From NCBI RefSeq assembly GCF_900445235.1, contig NZ_UFSM01000001.1, forward strand, positions 614,501 to 678,500: a DNA stretch of 64,000 nucleotides, written 5' to 3'. The position numbers and the translations under genes were made by a program. Each line of letters starts with the position of its first letter. Within the stretch, counting starts at the first letter, position 1. Origin of the DNA: Aminobacter aminovorans. GTDB lineage: Bacteria > Pseudomonadota > Alphaproteobacteria > Rhizobiales > Rhizobiaceae. The notes under the pieces are model-generated. The model was not told the DNA's origin and made no database searches. It worked only from the letters and a program-made list of their open reading frames with translations. This document shows positions 9,783 through 20,357 of this stretch, in pieces.

Positions 9783-10649
9783 ATGAGCGGAACAGTACGC
9801 CAGCGTTTGACCGACAGCCTTCAGAACGGCGCCGGGGCGAGCCGGGCCATCGCCACCTACATGCTGGCCAATCTCAGCGAACTGCCGTTCGAAACCGCGA
9901 TGGCCGTCGCCGATAAGGTCGGCGTCAGCGAACTGACAGTCGGGCGTTTCTGCCGCTCGATCGGTTACCAGCACTTCAAGGATCTCAAGGCCGACCTCAA
10001 GGTCGATGTCTCCGACAGCCCATGGCTGATCGGCGACCGGCTGCGCGAGTTCCAAGCGAACACCCGCGAAGGTGGCGGCGACCTGGCAAAGAGCCTCGAG
10101 CTCGAACTCGCCGCCACCGTTCGCGTCTACGAGCTGGTGCGAACACCGCAATGGGCCCATGTGGTCAAGCGCCTGACGACGGCGAGACACGTCTACATCG
10201 CCGGCTTCCAGAGCGAGCGCGGCATCGCCGCGACCATGGCGCACCTGCTGCAATATGTCAGGGATGGGGTGCATCTCGTCGATCATTCCTCGGGCAGTTT
10301 TTCCGAGGTGCTGCTCGCCGACCCCAAAAGCTCGGCACTCGTCATGTTCGACGCGCGGCGCTATTCCCGCCAGGCAGCGCTCCTGGCGAGAAGGTCCCGC
10401 GACGTCGGCATGCCGGTGACACTCGTCACCGACCTGTTCTGCGACTGGGCGCATGACTGCACCAACGAGGTCTTTGCGGTGCCTTCGGAAATCAACCTGT
10501 TCTGGGACACCAATGGACCAATGCTGACGCTCGTCCACCTGATGGTCAATGGCATCATCGGCGAGCTCGGGCCGGAGGTCGAGGAACGGCTCGACCGGCT
10601 GTCCGGTCTCTATGGCGATTTCTTTGGCCACGCCGGCCGCAAAACGTAG
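9783..10649 (+). CDS. MurR/RpiR-family transcriptional regulator
   Basis: A 288-aa regulator with an N-terminal HTH_6 domain (residues 1-77; VADKVGVSELTVGRFCRSIGYQHF) and a C-terminal SIS sugar-phosphate-isomerase-fold sensor (about 125-255). The start is supported by AGGAGGAGAACAG just upstream. Family members usually sense phosphosugars or amino-sugar and cell-wall metabolites. It directly precedes the second peptide-binding protein gene, 46 bases away, so it probably controls that gene and the serine hydrolase after it. Confidence 0.92.
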   Translation: MSGTVRQRLTDSLQNGAGASRAIATYMLANLSELPFETAMAVADKVGVSELTVGRFCRSIGYQHFKDLKADLKVDVSDSPWLIGDRLREFQANTREGGGDLAKSLELELAATVRVYELVRTPQWAHVVKRLTTARHVYIAGFQSERGIAATMAHLLQYVRDGVHLVDHSSGSFSEVLLADPKSSALVMFDARRYSRQAALLARRSRDVGMPVTLVTDLFCDWAHDCTNEVFAVPSEINLFWDTNGPMLTLVHLMVNGIIGELGPEVEERLDRLSGLYGDFFGHAGRKT

Positions 10650-10695
10650 CACCGACACCGCCGCACGACCCACAATGCAACCTTGGGAGGGGTTC

Positions 10696-12276
10696 ATGAA
10701 CCGTCGCAGGTTCCTATTTTCTGCATCCGTCATTTCGCTTGCCATCGCTGTCGGGCTGTTTTCGCCCGCGAACGCATTGGCGGAAACCGAGGCGGTGATC
10801 GTGATCGGGCGTCAGGAGTCGGGCGCCGCCAGCTATGATCCGATCCGCGCCGTCGCCCTCAACACGGCCGCCGGACTGATCTACGACCGTCTCGTCGAGC
10901 AGGCTGTCGACCAGTCCTATCATCCGCATCTCGCCAGCTCCTGGCAGGTCAGCCCCGACGGCATGAGCTGGACCTTCGAGCTGCGCAAGGACGTCACCTT
11001 CACCGACGGCGAGCCGTTCAACGCCCAGACCATCGCCTGGTGGATTCCCAAGTTCAAAGGCACCGAAAACGAATTCATGGTCGATGCCATCGAGCGCGTC
11101 GAGGTCGTCGCCGACCACACGGTGCGCTTCGTCCTGAAGCGTCCCGAGCCGAACCTGATCTTCAACCTCGCCATGACGAATATGGGAGTCCCGAGCCCGA
11201 AGGCCTATGAGGCGGGAGGCCAGGACTACGGCGTGACCGAGGCCATCGGCACCGGCCCCTACAAGCTTGAGAGCTTCGTAGTCGGCCAGGAAACCGTGCT
11301 CGTCGCCAATGAGGACTACAACTGGGGCAGCGCGCTGACGGAAAACAAGGGCGCGCCGTACATCAAGCGCCTGACGGCGCGCGAAATCCCCGACGCTTCG
11401 ACCGCCTTCCTCGAACTCAAGACCGGCGGCGTCGACATGCTGCTCGACATGCCGACCGACTTCCTGCCGCAGCTGAAGGGCGAGGCAGACATCGATCTGA
11501 GGGAGCTTCCCGGCTATGGCGTGACCCTCGTTACCATCAACACCCAGGCAGCCCCCTTCACCGACATCCGCGTGCGCCAGGCGACAGCACTTGCCATCGA
11601 CCAGGCCTCGATCCTGAAGAGCGTCTATGGCGGGGTCGGCAAGGAGGCGCACCAGTTCCTGGTCGCCGCACTGGGCGAGGCACATGTCGATCCGGCACTG
11701 CAGATCAGGCATGACCCGGCCAAGGCGGCCAGCCTGCTCGACGAGGCTGGCTGGCTACGCGATGGCGATGGCGATGGCATTCGCGCCAAGGACGGCAAGC
11801 CGCTCACGATGAAGCTCTGGACCCGGGCCGACACCGAATACAAGCGCACGGCTGAGATCATCCAGGCACAGCTCAAGGCCGTCGGCATGAAAGCCGAGAT
11901 CACCGTGTTCGACGCCGGCACCTACCGCAACCAGTTCCTCAAGCCCGAGCGCGAGCTGGTGCTTGCGCCATATTCCTGGACCAACGCCGACATCCTCGAC
12001 TGGTTCTTCAGCGCCAAGCGCCTGGATTCCTGGAACCTGTCGATGTGGAACGACCCGAAGTCGGAGGAGCTGCGCGAACTCGCCATGTATGGCTCGAAGT
12101 CCTGGGACGAACGCGTCGTCAACTTCCGGAACTTCCACGGCCATCTGCTCGCCAATTTCGTCGGTGTACCGGTGCACGAACCAGCCCAGACGATGGTCTT
12201 CAACAAGACGAGACTTGCCGCACCCGAGACGTTCCGGGGGCCCTATTCGCTCGTCGATATCAAGCCCGCCGACTGA
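10696..12276 (+). CDS. Second peptide ABC substrate-binding protein (family 5)
   Basis: A 526-aa periplasmic binding protein with a twin-arginine-like N-terminus (MNRRRFLFSASVISLAIA) and cleavage near NALA-ET. The start is set by GGGAGGGG at 10685. The body is a full SBP_bac_5 domain. The DGDGDG stretch near residue 357 is common in this family and is not by itself evidence for calcium binding. No permease is linked to it, so it may feed the importer encoded at 713-7845 or one elsewhere. A serine hydrolase gene follows 97 bases later. Confidence 0.92.
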   Translation: MNRRRFLFSASVISLAIAVGLFSPANALAETEAVIVIGRQESGAASYDPIRAVALNTAAGLIYDRLVEQAVDQSYHPHLASSWQVSPDGMSWTFELRKDVTFTDGEPFNAQTIAWWIPKFKGTENEFMVDAIERVEVVADHTVRFVLKRPEPNLIFNLAMTNMGVPSPKAYEAGGQDYGVTEAIGTGPYKLESFVVGQETVLVANEDYNWGSALTENKGAPYIKRLTAREIPDASTAFLELKTGGVDMLLDMPTDFLPQLKGEADIDLRELPGYGVTLVTINTQAAPFTDIRVRQATALAIDQASILKSVYGGVGKEAHQFLVAALGEAHVDPALQIRHDPAKAASLLDEAGWLRDGDGDGIRAKDGKPLTMKLWTRADTEYKRTAEIIQAQLKAVGMKAEITVFDAGTYRNQFLKPERELVLAPYSWTNADILDWFFSAKRLDSWNLSMWNDPKSEELRELAMYGSKSWDERVVNFRNFHGHLLANFVGVPVHEPAQTMVFNKTRLAAPETFRGPYSLVDIKPAD

Positions 12277-12373
12277 CGGCCAGACGTAACCTGAACCAAA
12301 AGACGGCATCGGACCATCATGCGGCGCAACCGTGCCGCACGTTTGCCGCCGCCGCAGCATGAAAGATACCGCA

Positions 12374-13753
12374 ATGGAAAGCATGGAAGCCTCCGCCACC
12401 GACCTCGCGACCACGCTGGAAAGCCATCTGAACCAGGAGATGGAGCGTAACGGGATTCCCGGCCTTGGCGTGGCCATCGTCCGTGACGGAGAGATTCTGC
12501 ATCTCGGCGGCTACGGTCTTGCCGATGTCGAGCACAATGTGCCGGCGACACCGGACAGCATCTTCCATTCGGGTTCGACGGGTAAGATGTTCACCGCCGC
12601 CGCCGTGCTGCTTCTCGTGCAGCAGGGCCATCTCGGCCTCGACGAGCCGGTCAGGCGCTATCTGACCGAGGGCCCCGAGAGCTGGGCGGCGATGACAATC
12701 CGCCAGCTGCTGACGATGATGAGCGGCCTCGGCAATTTCGGCGACGCCTTTGCGCCGGCGCCGATCGAAAACGACGTCGTGCCGCTGAACCTCTGGCAGG
12801 ATCACAGCGACGCGCAGCTGCTAGCACTGGCCAGCCTGTCGCCATTGGCCTTCGCCCCGGGAGAAAGCTACCGCTACTCCAACACCAGCTACATCCTGGC
12901 ATCGCTTATCGTCGCCCGCGTCAGCGGCAAGCCTTACTATACGCTGCTGCGCGAGCAGCTCTTTGGACCGGCAGGCATGGCCAGCGCCCGCGACGCCAGC
13001 TGGTCCGATATCGTGCCGAACCGCGCGCAAGGCTACAGCCGCGACGGCGACGCGCTGCGCAACCGGTGCTGGACCGCGCCTACGCTGCTGCGCACCGGCG
13101 ATGGCGGGCTGTTTTTCTCGCCACGCGATATAGCGCGCTGGTTCATCGAACTGGACCGGCCGCAGGTGTTCCGCTCCGATATCGTCGCGCAGATGTTCGA
13201 ACCGGCGCTGATGCGCGATGGCCGCCCGGCGATCAATGGCTATGCGCTCGGCTGGGAGAATTCCGAAGTACGCGGCCACCGCAAGATCCGGCATGGCGGT
13301 ACCTGGTACGGCTTCCGTGCCGAACTCGCACGCTTCCCCACACAGAAGCTCTCGGTCGCGGTGCTCGCCAATATCGACAACGCCCAGGTCGCGCGCATCG
13401 CGCAGGAGATTGCCGGCATGGTCGATCCTACGGTGGCGCCATACGAGCCGATCGCCGACAGTGCACCGGAGCGCACCAAGGCAGATGACAACCTGATCAG
13501 GGCAATCGCCGCACGCAATGCGCCACGCGACGCCTTCACCGAAGAGGCCTGGCAGTTATGGAGCAACCACTGGTTCGAACAGGTCATCGTCGAGAGCGAA
13601 TCCGACCTCGGCCCGGCGCCGCTCGAATTGATCGACGGCGGCGGCAACGGTCGGCGCCGCTATCGCTTGCCAACCGGGCGCTATCACATGCACTGGACCG
13701 TCGACCGGCAGGCGGACGGCCACGTCAGCGCAATGCGCTTTCACATGGAATAG
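12374..13753 (+). CDS. Serine hydrolase, beta-lactamase/DD-peptidase fold
   Basis: A 459-aa class C-type serine hydrolase with all three motifs: S68-T-G-K71, Y168-S-N170 and H307-G-G309. The C-terminal 100 residues form an extra domain after the catalytic one. The start is uncertain: ATG 12374 has GAAAG at a suitable distance, while ATG 12359 lies upstream without one. There is no signal peptide, so it is likely cytoplasmic. It follows the second peptide-binding protein and matches the partial hydrolase at the left edge in fold, so both peptide systems here are coupled to such an enzyme. D-aminopeptidase or beta-peptidyl activity is possible but unproven. Confidence 0.88.
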   Translation: MESMEASATDLATTLESHLNQEMERNGIPGLGVAIVRDGEILHLGGYGLADVEHNVPATPDSIFHSGSTGKMFTAAAVLLLVQQGHLGLDEPVRRYLTEGPESWAAMTIRQLLTMMSGLGNFGDAFAPAPIENDVVPLNLWQDHSDAQLLALASLSPLAFAPGESYRYSNTSYILASLIVARVSGKPYYTLLREQLFGPAGMASARDASWSDIVPNRAQGYSRDGDALRNRCWTAPTLLRTGDGGLFFSPRDIARWFIELDRPQVFRSDIVAQMFEPALMRDGRPAINGYALGWENSEVRGHRKIRHGGTWYGFRAELARFPTQKLSVAVLANIDNAQVARIAQEIAGMVDPTVAPYEPIADSAPERTKADDNLIRAIAARNAPRDAFTEEAWQLWSNHWFEQVIVESESDLGPAPLELIDGGGNGRRRYRLPTGRYHMHWTVDRQADGHVSAMRFHME

Positions 13754-13759
13754 TGGTCG

Positions 13760-14836
13760 TCAGCCCGCCATCGTCCCAGCATCGCCTTGCGTCCAGTAGG
13801 CCGAGGCGATCGTCTGGTCGCGGCCCAGCGCCAGGTCGCTCCGCCAGTGGTCGCGGACGCGTTTTGCCGCTTCGGCTTCCGCTGCAAACCAGCCGAAGCT
13901 CGTTCCCAACTTGGGCCAGGCAACCGACATGACCGCGTCGGCGAGAACCTTGCTCTCGCCGCCCGGCACGCCGTTGCGGTAGAGCCAATGCAGCTCGATG
14001 CCGGTGCCGTGCTCGATCACCTGGCGTTCGCCTCCATCCGCGACCTCGATGAAGGCAACGCCCCTGGTCGTCACGGGCAGGCTTTCGATAATGCGCCCTA
14101 TCGCCGGCAACCCGGTTTCGTCGGCGCCCATGACATACCAGTCGGCCGGCCTGATCGGCCGCCCGAGCGGCCCCATGATGCCGACCTTGTCGCCTGGCCT
14201 GGCATGCGAAGCCCAGTTCGAGCCGACATTCTCGCCCTCGTGAATGAGGAAATCGACATCGAAATGCCCACCGGCCACGTCGAGCCTGCGGATGGTGTAG
14301 ACGCGCGTCGTCGGCCGCCGCGTTTCGTCCGGCCACGACACCAGGCCGTTGTCGCCACGCACCGGCCAGACCGGATCGGGGACAGTGGCGGTGGGAAACA
14401 GCATGCGGACGTGCAGGCCGCCGAACGACGCAAAGCGTTCGAGGTTTCGGGCCTTGAGCCTGACACGCTTCATATGCGGCGTAAGATCCATCGCGTCGAC
14501 GACCGTCGCCTCGCGGAACTGCTCCAGCTCGCCCCGGCCGGCAAGGTCGCCCTGCCACACGATGCGCGGCTGGCTCTCCTTTGCGTAGAACTCCACCGCC
14601 GTCGCCATCAGGTCCTTGAGCCGGGCCAGGCCATCCGGATGCGGCGACCTCGCCCGCATGATCAGCGCGCCCTCGGGCATTACGAGCGAGGCTTCGCCGA
14701 AGACGAAGCGGAAATTGACCGCCTCACCCTCGTCGCTCGATCGCGCGTCGAAGCTCTCCATCCGGTCGCGGATCTTGTGCAGTTGGTCGGGCGAAAGCTG
14801 CAGCTGCAGTTCGGCGCGAGATTGAAGGTCGGTCAT
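13760..14836 (-). CDS. Siderophore-interacting FAD-dependent ferric reductase (SIP family) with DUF2218-like N-terminus
   Basis: A 358-aa protein with two parts. Residues 1-100 resemble DUF2218, which is often fused or adjacent to iron-uptake genes. Residues 115-350 are the SIP FAD-binding and NAD(P)H domains (RVYTIRRLDV for FAD, ADWYVMGADETGLPAIGR for the nucleotide side). Known SIPs reduce ferric siderophores in the cytoplasm. It lies 29 bases downstream of the TonB receptor gene on the same strand. It converges on the serine hydrolase with only six bases between stop codons. Confidence 0.9.
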   Translation of the reverse strand: MTDLQSRAELQLQLSPDQLHKIRDRMESFDARSSDEGEAVNFRFVFGEASLVMPEGALIMRARSPHPDGLARLKDLMATAVEFYAKESQPRIVWQGDLAGRGELEQFREATVVDAMDLTPHMKRVRLKARNLERFASFGGLHVRMLFPTATVPDPVWPVRGDNGLVSWPDETRRPTTRVYTIRRLDVAGGHFDVDFLIHEGENVGSNWASHARPGDKVGIMGPLGRPIRPADWYVMGADETGLPAIGRIIESLPVTTRGVAFIEVADGGERQVIEHGTGIELHWLYRNGVPGGESKVLADAVMSVAWPKLGTSFGWFAAEAEAAKRVRDHWRSDLALGRDQTIASAYWTQGDAGTMAG

Positions 14837-14865
14837 GTCAGTTCAGTTCCGATTGCGCGAAGGAA

Positions 14866-16959
14866 TTAGCCGCCAATACGGCCGGTCAGGCTGATCTTGA
14901 AGGTCTGGCCCTTGCCCTGCTTGGTCGCAGCCGACGTCGACCACGAACTCTGCGGGTCGGTGTAGGCCTCGTTGAACAGGTTCTCGATGCCGGCATCGAG
15001 CCGAAGGTTCTTGTTGACCTGGTAGTTGGCGAACAGGTTGGTGATGTTGAAGCCGGAGTCGACGATGCCGGGAATTGTCGGACTGGTACGGCTTGTACGG
15101 GTGATCTCGCCGACGCTGAGATGTTGCACGCCCATGGTCAGCTTGTCGTCCAGCGCCCGCACGCCGAACGTCGCCGAGAAGCGCTCGAGCGGCGTGTTGT
15201 TCAGCGTCTGCCCGGCATAGACCCCGGTCAGCATCTTGGCGTCGGTCAGCGAGGCAGTGCCGTTCACGAAGCCCCAACCGAAATCGTAGATCGCCTCGGC
15301 CTCGACGCCGCGCAGTCTTGCCGCGCCGATATTGATTGCCTTGCGCGGCATCACCGTCAGGTTGACGTCGATGTAGTCGTCGACATCGGTGTGGAAGAAA
15401 TTCAGCTTTCCGCGCAGCATGTCGCCGCCAACCATTACGTCGTCATATTTGACGTTGACGCCGGCTTCCCAACTGCGCGCCGTTTCCGGCTGCAGCAGCA
15501 GGTTGGGAACATAGCTATCACCCGAACCATGTGCGCCGCCGCCGCGAAACACGTCCTGAAGCCCTGGCGCGCGATAGCCTTCCGAGTAGGTGCCGTAGAG
15601 CTGCAGCCCTTCGACCGGCGTCACGCCCACGGTGACGCGCGGCGACCAGCGACTGCCATCCAGCGAAGCTTCCTGCACCGGCTTCGTTTTTGTTTCACCG
15701 TCGAGCTGGTATCCGTCGTAGCGAATGGCGGTGATGACCTGCAGCCAGTCGCTGTAATCGCCCTGCCACTGCAGGAAGCCGCCATAACCACGCTGCGTTC
15801 CGGAGCCGAAATGGGCAGCTTCGGAATCGCCGGTCAGATAGTAGTAGTCGGCGCCATAGGTCAGCGTGTGCTGTAGCCCCCAGGCGTCGAAACGTGACGA
15901 GTTCTTGGCGTTCACGCCCGTCGTCGCAACGTCCTAATAGCGGAAGTTGCCGATCTGCGCCTTCGGCCAGACCTGCGTCTGCTCGGCACGGGTGCGGTTG
16001 TGGTAGAAATTGACGCTAAGATCGACATAGGGATTGTCGTCCGGCAGGTAGGTGTAGCCGGCGGTGTAGGTCTGGTTAGTGGTCTCGGCGTCGTAACGGC
16101 TTAGCGTCGGCGACGGCGAACCTGACGAGCCGGTGACAAAATCCTCGTAGTTCTGCAGGATGGCGCCGAGCTTAAGTTCGTGGCCATCGGCCGGCCGTAA
16201 TGTCGTCTTCAGATAGCCGCTCAGCACGTTCTCGCCGGTCCACGGCACGACAGCGCCATTGCCATCCTCGTAGGCGTCGCGACTGCGGTAGATCAGGTTG
16301 CCGATCACGTCGGCGTCGTCGCTGAAGCGATAGGCACCGGTCGTGCTGGTGGTGAAGCCGCGACCGCTGGATTCGTAGCCCAGCTTTTCGCTCAGCGCCC
16401 AGCGCTCATCGGAATTCAGGAAGTCGCCGGCGTCCTTGGTCTGGAACGAGACCACGCCACCAATGCCGCCTGAGCCATAGGCATTCGACACCGGGCCACG
16501 GATGACAGTCGCTTCCTTGAGCAACTCGGGCTCGACATAGAACGAGCCCGAGCCATGGCCGACGCGCCAGTAATCCTGGCGCGCTCCGTCGAGCGTCACC
16601 ACGACGCGGCCATACTGTTCCAGGCCGCGAATGTTGATCGACGTCGCCGGATCGTCACCGTTCATCGAAGCGGCCACGCCAGGCGTCGTGCGGAAGATGT
16701 CGGCGACCGTCGCGGCCTGCGTCCGCGAAAGTTGCTCGCCGTCGATGGTGCTGACGGGCGCCAGCGCATCGATCACCGCCTCGTTCAGCATGGTGGCCGA
16801 AATGACGATCCTGTCGAGCAGGGTAACAGTGGCGGGTTTTTTCGGCGAAGCGGCGGCGGTAACAGGCTGCGCCCTAGCGGGCTGCTGCGCCAACGCCTGC
16901 CCGCTGCCGATGACCGCAAGTGCCGTGCCGGCAACAAGAAAATTTCTGAACGTCGTCAC
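14866..16959 (-). pseudogene. TonB-dependent haem/haemoglobin receptor, interrupted by an in-frame amber codon
   Basis: Outer-membrane receptor of about 697 codons: signal peptide (MTTFRNFLVAGTALAVIG... AQQ), plug (about 55-170) and beta-barrel. The haem-receptor boxes YRAP and PNL flank a histidine in GGGAHGSG, as in HmuR/HemR-type receptors, and the barrel end is intact. Codon 342 is TAG at 15936-15934, after IGNFRY and before DVATTGVNAKN; the reading frame is the same on both sides, so this is a single substitution, not a frameshift. I start at GTG 16959; an upstream reading to 17016 lacks support. It could be a pseudogene, a sequencing error or, less likely, read through. Confidence 0.85.
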
Positions 16960-17072
16960 TTCAAGCCCCCAATCGTCCACGCGACAAATTGCTGGCTGAA
17001 TGTGCAGGTGCCGCACCGAGCTGGCTCGACGTCGGGGTATCTGTCCCCTTGCGTTATGGGCTTGAGTAATTA

Positions 17073-17095
17073 AACTTGATTATGATAGTCAAGTT
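17073..17095. promoter_or_regulatory. RirA-type iron-responsive operator (IRO box)
   Basis: AACTTGA-N9-TCAAGTT, a perfect 7-bp dyad whose core is TGA-N9-TCA, the consensus known for the iron-responsive operator bound by RirA in rhizobia. It lies in the gap between the divergent TonB receptor and HmuT-like genes, 37 bases before the latter's start, in the right place to repress both when iron is sufficient. A CTTGAGTAAT half-site lies just upstream. Confidence 0.7.
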
Positions 17096-17131
17096 AAATC
17101 ATTGCCGCAGCCCTCGGACAGGACCGACGAC

Positions 17132-18091
17132 ATGGACCGTGCAGAGCCCCTCAGCTTCCCGGCAAGCCCACAAGCCTTGCTTCGGTCGCGTGCCATTGCA
17201 CGCGCGGCCCTGCTTTGCCTGCTGCTCGCCAGGTTCACCGCACTGGCCACGGCCGGCACCGTGGTCGACGCCACCGGAGAAAAGGTCAGCGTCACCAGCA
17301 CCCGGCGCATCGTGACGCTCGGATCAGACGTCACCGAGATCGTCTACGCGCTCGGCGCCGGCGACCGCATCGTCGCACGCGACCGCGGCAGCAAGTTTCC
17401 GGCGGCGACCAGCTCCAAGCCCGATGTCGGCTATCGCCGCAAGCTGTCGGCGGAGGGTGTTGCCGGGCTTTCGCCCGACCTCATCATATCAGCCGAGGAC
17501 ATCGGCCCACCCGACGCCGTCGATGTACTCAACGCGCTCGCTGTGCCGATCGTGCTGGTCCCTGAGGACAATTCGCCTCAAGGCATCGTCCGCAAGATCA
17601 CGCTGATCGCCGAGATGCTCGGCAAGCCGGACGAAGGCAAGGCGCTGGCCGCGAAGGTGACAAAGGAATTCGACGCCGCGGCAAGCCTCGCTGCCAAGGT
17701 CGCTCCGGCGAATCGCAAGAAGGTCATCTTCTTTCATGGCCTGATCAAGCTGACCGCCGCCGGCTCCGGCACGTCGGCCGATGCGATCATCGGTTATGCC
17801 GGCGGCATCAATCCGATGCGCGAGGTCAACGGCTACAAGGCGGCGTCGGAGGAAAAGCTCGTCGAGATGGCGCCCGACGTCATCCTGATGATGGGCGACG
17901 GCAATGGCGGGCCGACGCCGGAGCAGGTGTTTTCCATCCCGGCGCTCAGCACCACGCCCGCCGCGGCGAATCGGGCACTGGTCGTGCTCGAGGGCGCCTA
18001 TATGATCGGCTTCGGTCCACGCACGGCGGACGCGGTGCGCGACCTTGCCGAGGCGCTCTATCCTGGTGAAGCCGGCACGCCAGCAAACTGA
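17132..18091 (+). CDS. hmuT: Haem ABC transporter substrate-binding protein, HmuT-like
   Basis: A 319-aa periplasmic binding protein of the class III (BtuF/HmuT) fold. The signal sequence runs to ATA-GT near residue 41, followed by VVDATGEKVSV and RIVTLGSDVTEIVYALGAGD, the standard start of HmuT. The start at ATG 17132 is preceded by AGGA. It is divergent from the TonB haem receptor and shares the iron box. The usual partners HmuU, HmuV and HmuS are not next to it: a tRNA gene follows. The gene name rests on this resemblance and the context. Confidence 0.82.
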   Translation: MDRAEPLSFPASPQALLRSRAIARAALLCLLLARFTALATAGTVVDATGEKVSVTSTRRIVTLGSDVTEIVYALGAGDRIVARDRGSKFPAATSSKPDVGYRRKLSAEGVAGLSPDLIISAEDIGPPDAVDVLNALAVPIVLVPEDNSPQGIVRKITLIAEMLGKPDEGKALAAKVTKEFDAAASLAAKVAPANRKKVIFFHGLIKLTAAGSGTSADAIIGYAGGINPMREVNGYKAASEEKLVEMAPDVILMMGDGNGGPTPEQVFSIPALSTTPAAANRALVVLEGAYMIGFGPRTADAVRDLAEALYPGEAGTPAN

Positions 18092-18194
18092 AGGGGTGCG
18101 GCCGACATCTTGATGTGACTGAGGAAAACAGGTTCTGCACAATGAAGCAGCCTGCTGGCTACTGTCTCTAACGTACTGACCGTGTGAAGGAATT

Positions 18195-18270
18195 TGGTGG
18201 AGCCAAGCGGGATCGAACCGCTGACCTCCTGCATGCCATGCAGGCGCTCTCCCAGCTGAGCTATGGCCCC
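18195..18270 (-). tRNA. tRNA-Ala (anticodon GGC)
   Basis: A 76-base cloverleaf read on the minus strand: acceptor GGGGCCA pairs with TGGCTCC, D-arm AGCTCAGCTGGGAGAGC, anticodon loop ATGGCAT giving GGC, T-arm GCGGTTCGATCCCGC, and an encoded CCA. It decodes GCC and GCU. It sits alone between the hmuT-like gene and the FYDLN gene. Confidence 0.97.
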
Positions 18271-18415
18271 ACACCGGCCTGAGCCGGGTGCCGTTTCCGG
18301 CAAAGGTCGGCGCGAATTTGTCGTCCGCGCCGGTGCTGTTGGCGGCTTCTAGCGCCGCATTCGACCATTGGCAAGCCTTGATCGAAACCTTTTTTCGGTT
18401 TCCCGAAAAGCCGTG

Positions 18416-18802
18416 TCAGATCTCGTCGTCGTCGTCGCCGACGCCGATCATGTCGGAGACGTCGTCGTCTTCCTCTTCCTCATCGGCGAGGAACGTGTCG
18501 TCGTCATCGTCGCCCAGATCGACATCATCGTCGTCCAGATCCGGGAGGTCGTCGCCGCCCTTGGCCTCGTCGTCGGCATCCTCCAGGGACACGACTTCGG
18601 CGCCTTCATCCTCGACGTCGAGCTCCTTGGCTTCGACTTCCTCTTCTTCCTCGAGGATGGCGGCAATCTTGCCATCGTCGAAGTAGGAACGCGGATAGGT
18701 CTTGCCGGTATAGGGCGAGACGATCGGGTCCTTGTTCAGGTCATAGAATTTTCGGCCCGTCTCCGGGTCGACGCGTTTTGTGCCAAGTTCGGATTTCGCC
18801 AC
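18416..18802 (-). CDS. FYDLN acid domain protein (TIGR02300 family)
   Basis: A 128-aa very acidic protein. The N-terminus holds the family signature GTKR...GRKFYDLNKDPIVSPYTG; the rest is Asp/Glu-rich, partly encoded by runs of GAC/GAT, and ends in DDDDEI. The family is widespread in Alphaproteobacteria and often lies next to aroA, as here (divergent). Its function is unknown. The low-complexity tail is likely disordered. Confidence 0.92.
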   Translation of the reverse strand: MAKSELGTKRVDPETGRKFYDLNKDPIVSPYTGKTYPRSYFDDGKIAAILEEEEEVEAKELDVEDEGAEVVSLEDADDEAKGGDDLPDLDDDDVDLGDDDDDTFLADEEEEDDDVSDMIGVGDDDDEI

Positions 18803-18838
18803 GTCAGGCCTCGTCTTTCTCGATTTTGGTCCCCTTAG

Positions 18839-20329
<1,491 letters not shown>

Positions 20330-20357
20330 CACGGCAACGCAACCGAGGAGCAAGCTT

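Noticed and set aside
11749..11790. A calcium-binding EF-hand-like loop (DGDGDG) in the second peptide-binding protein
   Set aside because: This stretch is common in family-5 binding proteins and is not evidence of a separate function.
15916..15933. A frameshift or gene boundary in the TonB receptor
   Set aside because: The reading frame is identical on both sides of the stop, so it is one substitution, not two genes or a frameshift.
18416..18802. A tandem GAC-repeat locus as a mobile or phase-variable element
   Set aside because: The repeats encode the Asp/Glu-rich tail normal for the FYDLN family.
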